From: Mycolicibacterium grossiae
GTDB taxonomy: Bacteria > Actinomycetota > Actinomycetes > Mycobacteriales > Mycobacteriaceae
Length of the DNA stretch: 64,000 nucleotides
Assembly (NCBI RefSeq): GCF_008329645.1
Contig: NZ_CP043474.1
Span: 5,332,001-5,396,000 of the forward strand
Direction: 5' to 3'
The notes below the pieces were generated by a model, which was not told the DNA's origin, made no database searches, and worked only from the letters and a program-made list of their open reading frames with translations. A program made the translations under genes and the position numbers. Below are positions 26,328 to 34,476 of the stretch, piece by piece. How positions within the stretch are numbered: position 1 is the first letter of the stretch; each line of letters opens with the position of its first letter.

Positions 26328-26798
26328 ATGTCCGTGAGCACGATCCCCGCTTGGGAGCGCTACCTCGGCATTCCGCTGCTGCGCGTACACGACGCGATCT
26401 ACCGCCGCACCGGCGGCCGCGTGGGCCACCGCATCCCCGGCGCGCCGCCCTCGCTGCTCCTGCACACCGTCGGCGCCAAGACCGGCATCCAGCGCACCAC
26501 CACGCTCAGCTACGCCACCGACGGCGGCGCCTACCTCGTCGTGGCCTCCAAGGGCGGCGACCCGAAGGCGCCGGGCTGGTACTTCAACCTCAAGGCCGAT
26601 CCGCACGTGGAGATCAACGTCGGCCCGCGCCGCCTGCCGGCCACCGCACGCATCATCGGCGCCGACGATCCGGACTACCCGCGGTTGTGGAAGTTGGTCA
26701 ACGACAACAACTCCAACCGCTACGACGGATATCAGCAGCGCACCCGCCGCAGGATCCCGATCATCGCGCTCGAGCCGTCGTCCGCCGCGCGCCCGTAA
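26328..26798 (+). CDS. Deazaflavin (F420)-dependent nitroreductase family protein (Rv1261c-like)
   Basis: A 156-aa Ddn/DUF385 split-barrel protein. The family pattern LLHTVGAKTGIQRTTTLSY, then YLVVASKGGDPKAPGWYFNL, then a late RRRIPIIALEP is complete. Relatives use reduced F420 to reduce quinones or nitro compounds. ATG 26328 and GTG 26334 are both possible starts (hexamers GAATGT and CACACT sit 7 nt upstream of each). Same position as Rv1261c, now separated from the HIT gene by the catabolic island. Confidence 0.88.
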   Translation: MSVSTIPAWERYLGIPLLRVHDAIYRRTGGRVGHRIPGAPPSLLLHTVGAKTGIQRTTTLSYATDGGAYLVVASKGGDPKAPGWYFNLKADPHVEINVGPRRLPATARIIGADDPDYPRLWKLVNDNNSNRYDGYQQRTRRRIPIIALEPSSAARP

Positions 26799-26815
26799 CC
26801 AATGACGTTCCGGCT

Positions 26816-26903
26816 CACTTCGTTTGGGTCCTCGCCCCTCGGGTAATGCTTGGCCTGGGTCACGAAGTGCCTCTCGGCGAGGCCGACCCCCACTGCCAAG
26901 CAT
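26816..26903 (+). other. Structured intergenic region with interlocking inverted repeats
   Basis: The 220-nt gap before the small secreted protein holds two perfect 8-nt inverted repeats in A-B-A'-B' order: CACTTCGT (26816) with ACGAAGTG (26862), and ATGCTTGG (26846) with CCAAGCAT (26896). This is pseudoknot topology. A further TGGCAACC follows. It may be a structured 5' leader or small RNA, or chance. No known RNA family can be confirmed here. Confidence 0.35.
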
Positions 26904-27018
26904 CGAGCGGTGGCAACCATTCCCGATGAACGGCGCCGGCCGACCACGCGTCGCCGACGCGCGCCCACCGTCGGGAAACGACGTGCCCACAGCGGGCTCC
27001 GAGACGATGAGGACTCAC

Positions 27019-27267
27019 ATGACGCGCAAGACCATTTCCGTGGCATCCGCACTGGCCGCAGGCGGCGCCGCCCTGACGATCGCGATGGGCGCTCCCGCCT
27101 CCGCGGAGCCGGCTCAGGACTGCACCAACGTCGGCGCCGGGCAGGTGTGCGACGACACGTCGCAGTCCGCGGTGCCCTCGGCGCCGAGCACGGGCGGCAC
27201 CGGCGGCGCGAACGTCCAGAACGGCCCCTACGGACCGTCGGGCAACACGCCGCCGGTCGGCAACTGA
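27019..27267 (+). CDS. Small secreted protein, Gly/Pro/Ser-rich
   Basis: 82 aa. The N-terminal MTRKTISVASALAAGGAAL is a Sec signal peptide, with cleavage likely after ASA near residue 30. The mature ~50 aa hold two Cys (DCTNVGAGQVCDD) that could form a disulfide, then a Gly/Pro/Asn-rich tail. Family not recognised; small exported proteins like this are common in mycobacteria. ATG 27019 has TGAGGA upstream; ATG 27007 is an alternative. Confidence 0.7.
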   Translation: MTRKTISVASALAAGGAALTIAMGAPASAEPAQDCTNVGAGQVCDDTSQSAVPSAPSTGGTGGANVQNGPYGPSGNTPPVGN

Positions 27268-27273
27268 CACGGT

Positions 27274-27291
27274 GCTGACCTGAGGGTCAGC
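27274..27291. terminator. Hairpin between convergent genes
   Basis: Perfect 7-bp stem GCTGACC/GGTCAGC with a 4-nt loop (TGAG), no T-tract. It lies 7 nt after the small secreted protein and 26 nt before the stop of the convergent oxidoreductase, so it could end transcription from both sides. Confidence 0.55.
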
Positions 27292-27316
27292 GCGCACGGC
27301 CCGGCGGCCGTACCCC

Positions 27317-28372
27317 CTAGAACAGCTCCTTGGCGAGCAGTTCGAGCGTGTGCTCACGGGCGGGTGCGGCCGCCGGGTCGCTTCCGCGATGGGCCGAGCC
27401 GACCGGGTTCACCATGACCTCGTCGACGCCGAAGTGCTCGGCCACCTGGCGCACCTGAGCGGCGGCGTCAGCGGGATCGCCGACGATCGCCTGGCGCCGT
27501 CCCGACTCCACCACGGCACGCTGCTGCGGGGTGAGCGCGATCTCGCGCGCGTCCTCGACCAGATCCACCGGCCGCAGCGGCTGCCCCGTCCGCAACCACG
27601 CCATCATCAGCAGGTTGGGCAGCAGCAGATCCTCGGCTTCCTCGCGGGTGGCCGCGACCGACGCATTCAGCGTCATGAAGGTCGTCGGCTCGGCGGCGAC
27701 GTCGCTCGGCTGGAACTCGGCGCGGTAGATCGCCAGCGCCTCCTCGGTGCCCTGCCCGGCGAAGTGGTGGGCGAACACGTACGGCAACCCCTTCGCCGCG
27801 GCCAGATGCGCCGAGTACTGCGAGGATCCCAGCAGCCAGAGCCGCGGTTCGGTGGCCGCCGCGGGCGTCGCCTTGAGCACGTAGTTCTGGTCCAGCAGGT
27901 TGCGGCCCTGGATGGACACCGATACGCCCGAGGCGCTCATCAGCGCCGTCACGTCGTCGAGATACTGCGGGAACTTCTCGATGTCCTCGTCGGTGCGCCC
28001 GGCCGGACCGCGCAGCATCAGCGACGTCACCGGGTCGGTTCCGGGCGCACGGCCGATGCCGAGGTCGATGCGGCCCGGCGCGGCGGCCTCCAGCAACGCG
28101 AACTGCTCGGCGACCGCCAGCGGGGCGTGGTTCGGCAGCATGACGCCGCCCGATCCCAGCCGGATGCGGGCGGTCTGGGCCGCCAGATAGCCGATGAGCA
28201 CGGGCGGGCTGGTCGCCGCGACCGCGGGCATGTTGTGGTGCTCGGCGAGCCAGTAGCGGGTGTAGCCGAGGTCATCGGCCCGGCGGGCCAGGCGCACCGT
28301 GGCGGCCAGGGCGTCCGACGTGGTCTGGTCGCTGCGGACGGGGACGAGGTCGAGAACCGAGAGTCGCATCAT
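27317..28372 (-). CDS. LLM-class flavin-dependent oxidoreductase (luciferase-like monooxygenase)
   Basis: A 351-aa TIM barrel of the bacterial luciferase-like family. Typical elements: YTRYWLAEHHNMPAVA near the N-terminus, then RIRLGSGGVMLPNHAPLAVAEQF and GRIDLGIGRAPGTDP. It belongs to the widespread MsnO8-type branch. FMN or F420 could be the cofactor; F420 is plausible in mycobacteria. Two adjacent ATGs (28372, 28369) are possible. Substrate unknown. A hairpin element lies between its start and the udgB stop. Confidence 0.86.
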   Translation of the reverse strand: MMRLSVLDLVPVRSDQTTSDALAATVRLARRADDLGYTRYWLAEHHNMPAVAATSPPVLIGYLAAQTARIRLGSGGVMLPNHAPLAVAEQFALLEAAAPGRIDLGIGRAPGTDPVTSLMLRGPAGRTDEDIEKFPQYLDDVTALMSASGVSVSIQGRNLLDQNYVLKATPAAATEPRLWLLGSSQYSAHLAAAKGLPYVFAHHFAGQGTEEALAIYRAEFQPSDVAAEPTTFMTLNASVAATREEAEDLLLPNLLMMAWLRTGQPLRPVDLVEDAREIALTPQQRAVVESGRRQAIVGDPADAAAQVRQVAEHFGVDEVMVNPVGSAHRGSDPAAAPAREHTLELLAKELF

Positions 28373-28415
28373 TGGTGCAACGCGTCCACGACGCCATCCG
28401 TTCCCCGTGTCCCCC

Positions 28416-28468
28416 GCGATTCACGAGCGGTTTCGTTCGCCTGGCGACGGTATGCGCTCACGAATCGC
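28416..28468. repeat. Intergenic inverted repeat, diverged copy 3 of the GATTCACGAGCG element
   Basis: The left part GCGATTCACGAGCG (28416-28429) matches the 4516 copy. The right arm CGCTCACGAATCGC (28455-28468) pairs at 12 of 14 positions. The right arm overlaps the last codons and stop of the udgB gene, so the element reaches into coding sequence. Confidence 0.7.
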
Positions 28469-29300
28469 CGGACGCGGGCCCGCCGGCGGCGAGGGTCGCG
28501 GCGGTGGCGAACACCTCGTCGAGCATGGCCGGGGTGAGCCTGCCGGTGAAGGTGTTCTGCTGGCTGGGGTGGTAGCAGCCCAGCAGCGTCACGCCGCCGA
28601 CCGCCGCGGTGGCGAGGTGACCGAACTTGGGCGCGGGCACCGGCAGCGTCTCCCCCGCCGAGCGCAGCATGTCGAGCGCGGCGCGCCACCCGAAGCCGCC
28701 GAGCACGACGATCACCCGCACGGTCGGCGACAGCGCCCGCCACTCGGCGTCGAGCCACGGCGCGCACGTCGCGCGCTCCTGCGGCGTCGGCGCGTTGTCC
28801 GGCGGCGCGCACCGCACCGCGGCGACGATGCGGACGTCGCGCAGCGCCAGGCCGTCCGCGGCGTCGACGCTGTCCGGCGAGTTCGCCAGTCCGGCCCGAT
28901 GCAAGGCGGCGAACAGGAAGTCGCCGCTGCGGTCGCCGGTGAACACCCGCCCGGTGCGGTTGGCGCCGTGCGCCGCCGGTGCCAAGCCGAGGACGAGGAT
29001 CGACGCGGTCGCGGGCCCGAACCCAGGCACCGGCCGGCCCCAGTAGGGCTGCTCGGCGAACGAGCGGCGCTTGGCGAGCGCCACGTCCTCGCGCCACCGC
29101 ACCAGCCGCCGGCAGGCGCGGCACACGCTGACCGCGGCGTCGACGTCGTCGACCGTGCGCATCCGCCGGGACGCCGCCCGGACGCCGGCGGCGGTCTTGG
29201 CGACCACGGTGTCGGGCGTCGCGGGATCGCCCGGCCACCCGGTCGCGACGGGCACCGGGGAGTCGAACGGCTCGCCGGTACGGGGGTGGGGCAACAGCAC
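28458..29300 (-). CDS. udgB: Uracil-DNA glycosylase family 5 (UdgB, Rv1259-like)
   Basis: A 280-aa repair enzyme with a [4Fe-4S] cluster. Four Cys are in place (C60, C63, C164, C179). Motif A is GLAPAAHGANRTGRVFTGD (105-123) and motif C is HPSQQNT (244-250). Family 5 enzymes lack a catalytic Asp/Asn in motif A, as seen here (GLAPA), and remove uracil, ethenocytosine and hypoxanthine. The GTG start has CACAGT ending 6 nt upstream, a leaderless layout. The last residues GDS and the stop are encoded by an arm of the neighbouring inverted repeat. Confidence 0.92.
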   Translation of the reverse strand: MLLPHPRTGEPFDSPVPVATGWPGDPATPDTVVAKTAAGVRAASRRMRTVDDVDAAVSVCRACRRLVRWREDVALAKRRSFAEQPYWGRPVPGFGPATASILVLGLAPAAHGANRTGRVFTGDRSGDFLFAALHRAGLANSPDSVDAADGLALRDVRIVAAVRCAPPDNAPTPQERATCAPWLDAEWRALSPTVRVIVVLGGFGWRAALDMLRSAGETLPVPAPKFGHLATAAVGGVTLLGCYHPSQQNTFTGRLTPAMLDEVFATAATLAAGGPASGDS

Positions 29301-29374
29301 GCTCCCACTGTGCCCTGCGCGGAAAACCCGTCGCGATCCGGGCGGTGGCGCTGTTACGTTCAGCCCCGATAATC

Positions 29375-30598
29375 ATGATCACCTCGCGATACGGCCCGCT
29401 GTACCTGATCTTCGCCGCGGCGCTGTCCGCCGGCGCGGGCAACGGCATCTCGATGGTCGCCTTCCCGTGGCTGGTGTTGCAGCGCAACGGTTCCGCCGTC
29501 GACGCGTCGATCGTCGCGATGGCGGGCACGCTGCCGCTGCTGGTGGCCACGGTGATCGCCGGCGCGGCCGTGGACTACCTCGGGCGGCGCCGGGTGTCGA
29601 TGATCTCCGACGGGCTCTCGGCGCTGTCGGTGGCCGCCGTGCCGGTGTTGGCCTGGACGTTCGGCGCCGACGCCGTGAACGTGGCGGTGCTCGCGGCCCT
29701 CGCGGCGCTCGGCGCGTTCTTCGACCCCGCCGGGATGACGGCGCGCGAGACGATGCTGCCGGAGGCCGCGCAGCGGGCGGGCTGGACGCTCGACCGCGCG
29801 AACAGCGTCTACGAGGCCATCTTCAACCTCGCCTACATCGTCGGGCCCGGTATCGGCGGCCTGCTGATCGCGACGCTCGGCGGCATCGAGACCATGTGGG
29901 TCACCGCCGGCGCCTTCGTGCTGTCGATCGGCGCGGTCGCCGCGCTGCGGCTGGAGGGGGCCGGCGTCCCGGACCGGGCGGCGCTACCGCGGGTGTGGCC
30001 CGGCATCGTCGAGGGTCTGCGCTTCGTGTGGCGGACCCCCGTGCTGCGGACGCTGGCGATCGTCGACCTCGTCGCCACCGGCCTGTACATGCCGATGGAG
30101 AGCGTGCTGTTCCCCAAGTACTTCACCGACCGCGACGAGCCGGCCCAGCTCGGCTGGGTGCTGATGGCGCTCAGCATCGGCGGGCTGGTCGGTGCGCTCG
30201 GCTACGCGGTGCTGGCCGGGCGCACCCGCCAGCGCACGGTGATGCTGACCGCGGTCCTGGTGCTCGGCGTGGCGATGACGGTCATCGCCTTCCTGCCGCC
30301 GCTGCCGGTGATCCTGCTGCTCTCGGCGGTCGTCGGGCTGGTGTACGGCCCGATCGCCCCGATCTACAACTACGTTATGCAGACGACGGCGCCGCAGCAT
30401 CTGCGTGGCCGCGTCGTCGGGGTGATGGGGTCGCTGGCCTATGCCGCCGGCCCGCTGGGTCTGGTGGTCGCCGGGCCGCTCGCGGACTCCGCGGGGCTGC
30501 ACGCGACGTTCCTGGCGCTGTCGGTCCCGATGCTGCTGCTGGGGGCGGTGGCGGTGTTCCTGCCGGCGCTGCGCGACCTCGACCGCGACCGCGGCTGA
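29375..30598 (+). CDS. MFS efflux transporter, Tap-like (Rv1258c-like)
   Basis: A 407-aa major facilitator protein with about 12 helices. The DYLGRRRV loop between helices 2 and 3 fits the conserved MFS motif A position. M. tuberculosis Tap (Rv1258c) exports tetracycline, aminoglycosides and spectinomycin and is induced through WhiB7. ATG 29375 is chosen (MITSRYGPLYLIF) over GTG 29345 because hydrophobic helix 1 starts right after it. Divergent from udgB across 74 nt, as in M. tuberculosis. Confidence 0.87.
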   Translation: MITSRYGPLYLIFAAALSAGAGNGISMVAFPWLVLQRNGSAVDASIVAMAGTLPLLVATVIAGAAVDYLGRRRVSMISDGLSALSVAAVPVLAWTFGADAVNVAVLAALAALGAFFDPAGMTARETMLPEAAQRAGWTLDRANSVYEAIFNLAYIVGPGIGGLLIATLGGIETMWVTAGAFVLSIGAVAALRLEGAGVPDRAALPRVWPGIVEGLRFVWRTPVLRTLAIVDLVATGLYMPMESVLFPKYFTDRDEPAQLGWVLMALSIGGLVGALGYAVLAGRTRQRTVMLTAVLVLGVAMTVIAFLPPLPVILLLSAVVGLVYGPIAPIYNYVMQTTAPQHLRGRVVGVMGSLAYAAGPLGLVVAGPLADSAGLHATFLALSVPMLLLGAVAVFLPALRDLDRDRG

Positions 30599-30601
30599 CG
30601 G

Positions 30602-31249
30602 TCAGGGCAGGCCCGCGGGTGCGGGGACGAACAGCGCGCGCAGCCGGCTCACCGCGTCGGCGGCGCCGTCGATGCGCAGTCGGCCGCTCGCCACCAGGTC
30701 CGACACCCGATCGGGATCCGTTGCGGCGTACAGGGTGTCGGACTGTCCGCTGAGCGTGACGTCGGCGGTCATGCCGTCGGGGACGGTCTCGACGCCGTCG
30801 GGTGCGATGCGCAGCGTCACGCTGCCCTCGGGCGTGTCGAGGCGCAGTGTCAGCGGCGGTCCGGCGCGATCGGCGCGCAGGTGCGCCCGTAGCGCGCGGG
30901 CGAGCCACTCCGGCCGGGCGACGGTGCCGGGGTCGCGGTGCACGACCAGGCGCCGCCCCCACCGAGCATGGGCGTGCAGCACGTCCTCGAGCGCCCTGCC
31001 GTCGGCGGTCAGCGCGTAGGACGAACCCGACCCCGGCAGCGCCTGCTTGACCACCAGACCGTGGGCCTCGAGGTGGCGCAACCGACCGGCGAGCACATCG
31101 GTGGCGATCGGTGCGAGCGCGGCGAGCAGGTCGCCGTAGCGGCGCGGACCGTCGAGCAGGTCGCGCACCACGAGCAGCGTCCAGCGGTCCCCGACCACGT
31201 CGAGGCTCTTCGCCACCGCGCAGTGTTGACCGTAGGACCGTGTCGGCAT
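30602..31249 (-). CDS. HxlR-family regulator with C-terminal SCP2-like domain
   Basis: 215 aa. The first ~100 residues are a winged helix of the HxlR type (CAVAKSLDVVGDRWTLLVVR, then DVLAGRLRHLEAHGLV). The rest (about 115-210) resembles a sterol-carrier-protein-2-like fold (LRLDTPEGSVTLRIAPDG), seen in some actinobacterial HxlR proteins and suggesting a lipophilic ligand. HxlR members often sense redox or reactive compounds. ATG 31249 has TAGCCT ending 6 nt upstream, a leaderless start. It ends 4 nt from the convergent MFS gene and diverges from the FAD oxidase gene. Confidence 0.83.
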   Translation of the reverse strand: MPTRSYGQHCAVAKSLDVVGDRWTLLVVRDLLDGPRRYGDLLAALAPIATDVLAGRLRHLEAHGLVVKQALPGSGSSYALTADGRALEDVLHAHARWGRRLVVHRDPGTVARPEWLARALRAHLRADRAGPPLTLRLDTPEGSVTLRIAPDGVETVPDGMTADVTLSGQSDTLYAATDPDRVSDLVASGRLRIDGAADAVSRLRALFVPAPAGLP

Positions 31250-31255
31250 CGGGCC

Positions 31256-31349
31256 AGGCTAACGGTGAGCAGGGCGTTCCCACGGCGAAGTCGGCCAACC
31301 CGGCGCTCGGGCGAACCCGCGCCGCACACCGGTGACCGACGCCTACCAT
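31256..31349. promoter_or_regulatory. Divergent leaderless promoter pair
   Basis: On the minus strand TAGCCT (31261-31256) ends 6 nt before the HxlR-family ATG. On the plus strand TACCAT (31344-31349) ends 6 nt before the FAD-oxidase ATG at 31356. Both genes therefore likely have leaderless mRNAs from one ~106-nt shared region, where the HxlR-type protein could regulate itself and the oxidase. Confidence 0.5.
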
Positions 31350-31355
31350 CGAGCG

Positions 31356-32720
31356 ATGGACTCCGCGCTGGCCGACCTGACCGCCGCACTCCCGGACGGC
31401 ACCGTGGTGACCGACCCCGACATCCTGGCGTCCTACCGGCAGGACCGCGCCTTCGACCCCGACGCCGGCACACCGCTGGCGGTGGTCCGCCCGCGCCGCA
31501 CCGAGGAGGTGCAGACGGCGCTGCGGTGGGCGACGGCGCACCGCGTCCCGGTGGTGCCGCGCGGCGCCGGTACCGGGCTGTCGGGCGGCGCGACCGCGCT
31601 CGACGGCGGCATCGTGTTGTCCACCGAACTGATGCGCGACATCCGCGTCGACCCGGTCACCCGTACCGCCGTCACGCAACCCGGGCTGCTCAATGCGGAG
31701 GTGAAGAAGGCCGTCGCCGAATACGGACTGTGGTATCCGCCGGACCCGTCGTCGTACGAGATCTGCAGCATCGGCGGCAACATCGCGACCAACGCGGGCG
31801 GGCTGTGCTGCGTGAAGTACGGCGTGACGACCGACTACGTGCTCGGCCTGCAGGTGGTGCTCGCCGACGGCACCGCCGTCCGGCTCGGCGGCCCACGGCT
31901 GAAGGACGTTGCGGGACTGAGCCTCACCAAGCTGTTCGTGGGCAGCGAGGGCACACTCGGCGTCGTCACCGAGGTGACGTTGAAGCTGCTGCCCGCCCAG
32001 TACCGCGGGTGCACGGTGGTGGCGTCGTTCGCTTCGGTGGCCGCGGCGGCCGACGCCGTCGTCGAGATCACCGGCAAGATCCGGCCGTCGATGCTGGAGT
32101 TCATGGACGCCGTCGCGATCAACGCCGTCGAGGACAAGCTGAAGATGGGACTCGACCGCGGCGCCGCCGCCATGATCGTCGCGGCGTCGGACGACCGCGG
32201 CGCACCGGGGGTGCAGGACACCGAGTACATGGCTTCCGTCTTCACCGAACACGGTGCGACGGAGGTGTTCTCGACCGACGACCCGGACGAGGGAGAGGCC
32301 TTCGTCGCCGCGCGGCGCTTCGCGATCCCCGCCGTGGAGGCCAAGGGCTCGCTGCTGCTCGAGGACGTCGGCGTCCCACTCCCGGCGCTGGCCGACCTGG
32401 TGTCGGGCGTGGAGAAGATCGCCGCGCAGCACGACCTGATGATCTCGGTGATCGCCCACGCCGGCGACGGAAACACCCACCCGCTCATCGTGTTCGACCC
32501 CGCCGACACCGCGATGGAGCAGCGGGCGCAGCAAGCCTTCGGCGAGATCATGGACTTGGCCGTCGGCCTGGGCGGCACGATCACCGGGGAGCACGGTGTC
32601 GGCCGGATGAAGCGGGCGTGGCTCGCCGGCTACCTCGGGCCCGAGGCGATGGACCTCAACCGCCGCATCAAGGACGCGCTCGACCCGGACGGCATCCTCA
32701 ACCCCGGCGCCGCGATCTGA
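31356..32720 (+). CDS. FAD-linked oxidase, GlcD/D-lactate dehydrogenase-like (Rv1257c-like)
   Basis: 454 aa. N-terminal PCMH-type FAD domain with PRGAGTGLSGGA (about 67-78) and IGGNIATNAGG, then a C-terminal substrate domain with HAGDGNTHP and TGEHGVGRMKR, the catalytic cap found in glycolate/D-lactate/D-2-hydroxyglutarate oxidases. It oxidises a 2-hydroxyacid to a 2-oxoacid. ATG 31356 is favoured over GTG 31332 because TACCAT ends 6 nt before it. A second, distinct GlcD-like gene lies at 55913. Confidence 0.88.
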   Translation: MDSALADLTAALPDGTVVTDPDILASYRQDRAFDPDAGTPLAVVRPRRTEEVQTALRWATAHRVPVVPRGAGTGLSGGATALDGGIVLSTELMRDIRVDPVTRTAVTQPGLLNAEVKKAVAEYGLWYPPDPSSYEICSIGGNIATNAGGLCCVKYGVTTDYVLGLQVVLADGTAVRLGGPRLKDVAGLSLTKLFVGSEGTLGVVTEVTLKLLPAQYRGCTVVASFASVAAAADAVVEITGKIRPSMLEFMDAVAINAVEDKLKMGLDRGAAAMIVAASDDRGAPGVQDTEYMASVFTEHGATEVFSTDDPDEGEAFVAARRFAIPAVEAKGSLLLEDVGVPLPALADLVSGVEKIAAQHDLMISVIAHAGDGNTHPLIVFDPADTAMEQRAQQAFGEIMDLAVGLGGTITGEHGVGRMKRAWLAGYLGPEAMDLNRRIKDALDPDGILNPGAAI

Positions 32721-32739
32721 CGTTCGGTGCACCGGGCCG

Positions 32740-34476
32740 TCACGGTTGGGCGGTGATGTGCCAGTCGGCGGCGGCGCACTGCTGATCCCAGAACTCGCCG
32801 AAACGACCTGCGGCGGCGCGCAATTCGTCGATCGGGCCGTCCTCGACGACGCGGCCGCCGTCGACGAACAGCACGCGGTCGGCGTGCCGGATGCTCGCGA
32901 GCCGGTGCGCGACGATGACGGTGGTGCGCGGCCGGGGGTCGGCGGTCAGGGCGTCGACGACGGCGGCCTCGTTCTCGGTGTCCAGCGCGCTGGTGGCCTC
33001 GTCGACGAGCAGCACGGGCGCCGGCTTTACCAGCGCCCGGGCGATGCTGACCCGCTGCCGCTCGCCGCCGGACAGCGCCGAGCCGGCCTCGCCGACCGCG
33101 GTCCGGTCACCGTCGGGCAGCCGACCGGTCAGTTCGTCGACCCGGGCGAGCCGTGTCGCCGCGGCCAGCTCGTCGACGCCGGCTTCCGGATGGCCGACCA
33201 GGACGTTGTCGCGGACCGTCCCGTCGAACAGGTACGGGTGCTGGAACACGACGCTGACCGCCGCCCGCCGCGCGACCGGGTCGAGTGTCGCGAGGTCGAC
33301 GCCGTCGAACAGCACGCGCCCGCCGGTCGGCTGGTGCAGCCCGGCGATCAGCGCCAGGATCGTGCTCTTGCCCGAGCCGGACGGCCCGACGATGGCGGTG
33401 GTGCCGCCGGGGTCGAGGACGAAGCTGACTTTCTCGAGTACCGGCTCGGCGCCGTAGCCGAACGACACGTCGTCGAACTCGATGCGCGGCGGCGCGGTCA
33501 CGGTCGCGGGGCCGCAGCTGCCGGCGGGGAGTACCGGCGCGTCGAGCACGGCCCGGATCCGTCCCAGGGTGGCGCGCGTCGACTCGAGCGCCGGCGCGAG
33601 TTCGGCGAGCACGGTGAAGGGTTCGAGGTAGCGCGCGACGACGACGAGCAGCGCAATGGCCTCCGGCACGCCGATCTCGCCGCGCACCGTCAGCCAGGTG
33701 GCCATGCCCGCGAAGCCGAGCAGCGCGATCTGACTCGCGACGCTGAACAGCAGTTGGCCGGGCACCTGCATGCCGAGCAGCCGCAGGCTCGCGCCGTGCT
33801 GGGCCTCGAGCGCCGAGCCGACCAGGCTGCGGGCCGGCGCCACCCGTCGGGCGGCCCGCAGCGCCTGCTGCGTGCGCGCGAACTCGATGATGCGCTCGGT
33901 GAGGGCGGTGTTGGCCGCGTCGGCGAGGGCGTCGGCGCGCCGGGTCAGGAGCGTGGCGAGCCACAGGGCGCCGAGCAGGACGACGACGCCGCCGAGCGCC
34001 GCGAGCCCGAGCGGCGCCGCGACCGTCAGCAGGGCGACCGCGATGGCGGCCGGCAGCAGCACCGCACCGATCAGCGGTGTCAGCAGGTTGACCACCAGGC
34101 CGACGAGTTCGGGCCCGGTGGCCGCAATCGCCTGGCGGGTGGTGGCCGTGTTGTCGGCGGTGAACCAGTCGAGCCGGATGGTCGGCAGCCGGTCGGCCAT
34201 GTCGTGCTGCGTGGCGTCCAGGACGGCGAAGCCGATGTCGAAACCCATTCGCGCCGTGACGTAGTCGACGAGCCAGCCGAGTACGGTGACCGCCGTCAGC
34301 CAGCCCAGCCACGGCCACGCATCGGCGGGTGCGTCGCCGAAGAGCGCGCCCACCAACGGCACCAGCAGTACGGTGCCCGCGGCGCGCAGCAGCACCGACA
34401 GCACCGCCAGGGTGCCGAAGACGCCGACGGTGCGGCGCCGCTCGGCGGGGACCAGGGCGAGCAGCGTGCGAATCAC
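32740..34476 (-). CDS. irtB: Siderophore ABC importer subunit IrtB
   Basis: A 578-aa exporter-fold half-transporter: membrane domain about 15-320, nucleotide-binding domain about 340-570, with GPSGSGKST (near 360), LSGGERQRVSIARA (near 464) and LLVDEATSALD. IrtAB imports Fe-loaded carboxymycobactin/mycobactin despite its exporter fold. GTG 34476 has AGGAGG upstream and overlaps the irtA stop by 4 nt (GTGA). Identification rests on pairing with a SID-domain IrtA and an IdeR-like box upstream. Confidence 0.9.
   Translation of the reverse strand: MIRTLLALVPAERRRTVGVFGTLAVLSVLLRAAGTVLLVPLVGALFGDAPADAWPWLGWLTAVTVLGWLVDYVTARMGFDIGFAVLDATQHDMADRLPTIRLDWFTADNTATTRQAIAATGPELVGLVVNLLTPLIGAVLLPAAIAVALLTVAAPLGLAALGGVVVLLGALWLATLLTRRADALADAANTALTERIIEFARTQQALRAARRVAPARSLVGSALEAQHGASLRLLGMQVPGQLLFSVASQIALLGFAGMATWLTVRGEIGVPEAIALLVVVARYLEPFTVLAELAPALESTRATLGRIRAVLDAPVLPAGSCGPATVTAPPRIEFDDVSFGYGAEPVLEKVSFVLDPGGTTAIVGPSGSGKSTILALIAGLHQPTGGRVLFDGVDLATLDPVARRAAVSVVFQHPYLFDGTVRDNVLVGHPEAGVDELAAATRLARVDELTGRLPDGDRTAVGEAGSALSGGERQRVSIARALVKPAPVLLVDEATSALDTENEAAVVDALTADPRPRTTVIVAHRLASIRHADRVLFVDGGRVVEDGPIDELRAAAGRFGEFWDQQCAAADWHITAQP

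Noticed and set aside
26840..27010. SAM-IV riboswitch
   Set aside because: Only short words (GGTCA, GTGCC, GGCAACC) match from memory; the late conserved part was not found and the downstream gene is not in methionine metabolism. Kept only as an unknown structure.
31256..31266. Second IdeR half-box (AGGCTAAC) upstream of the HxlR gene
   Set aside because: Only half the consensus is present and the bases are explained by the -10 hexamer TAGCCT at leaderless spacing.
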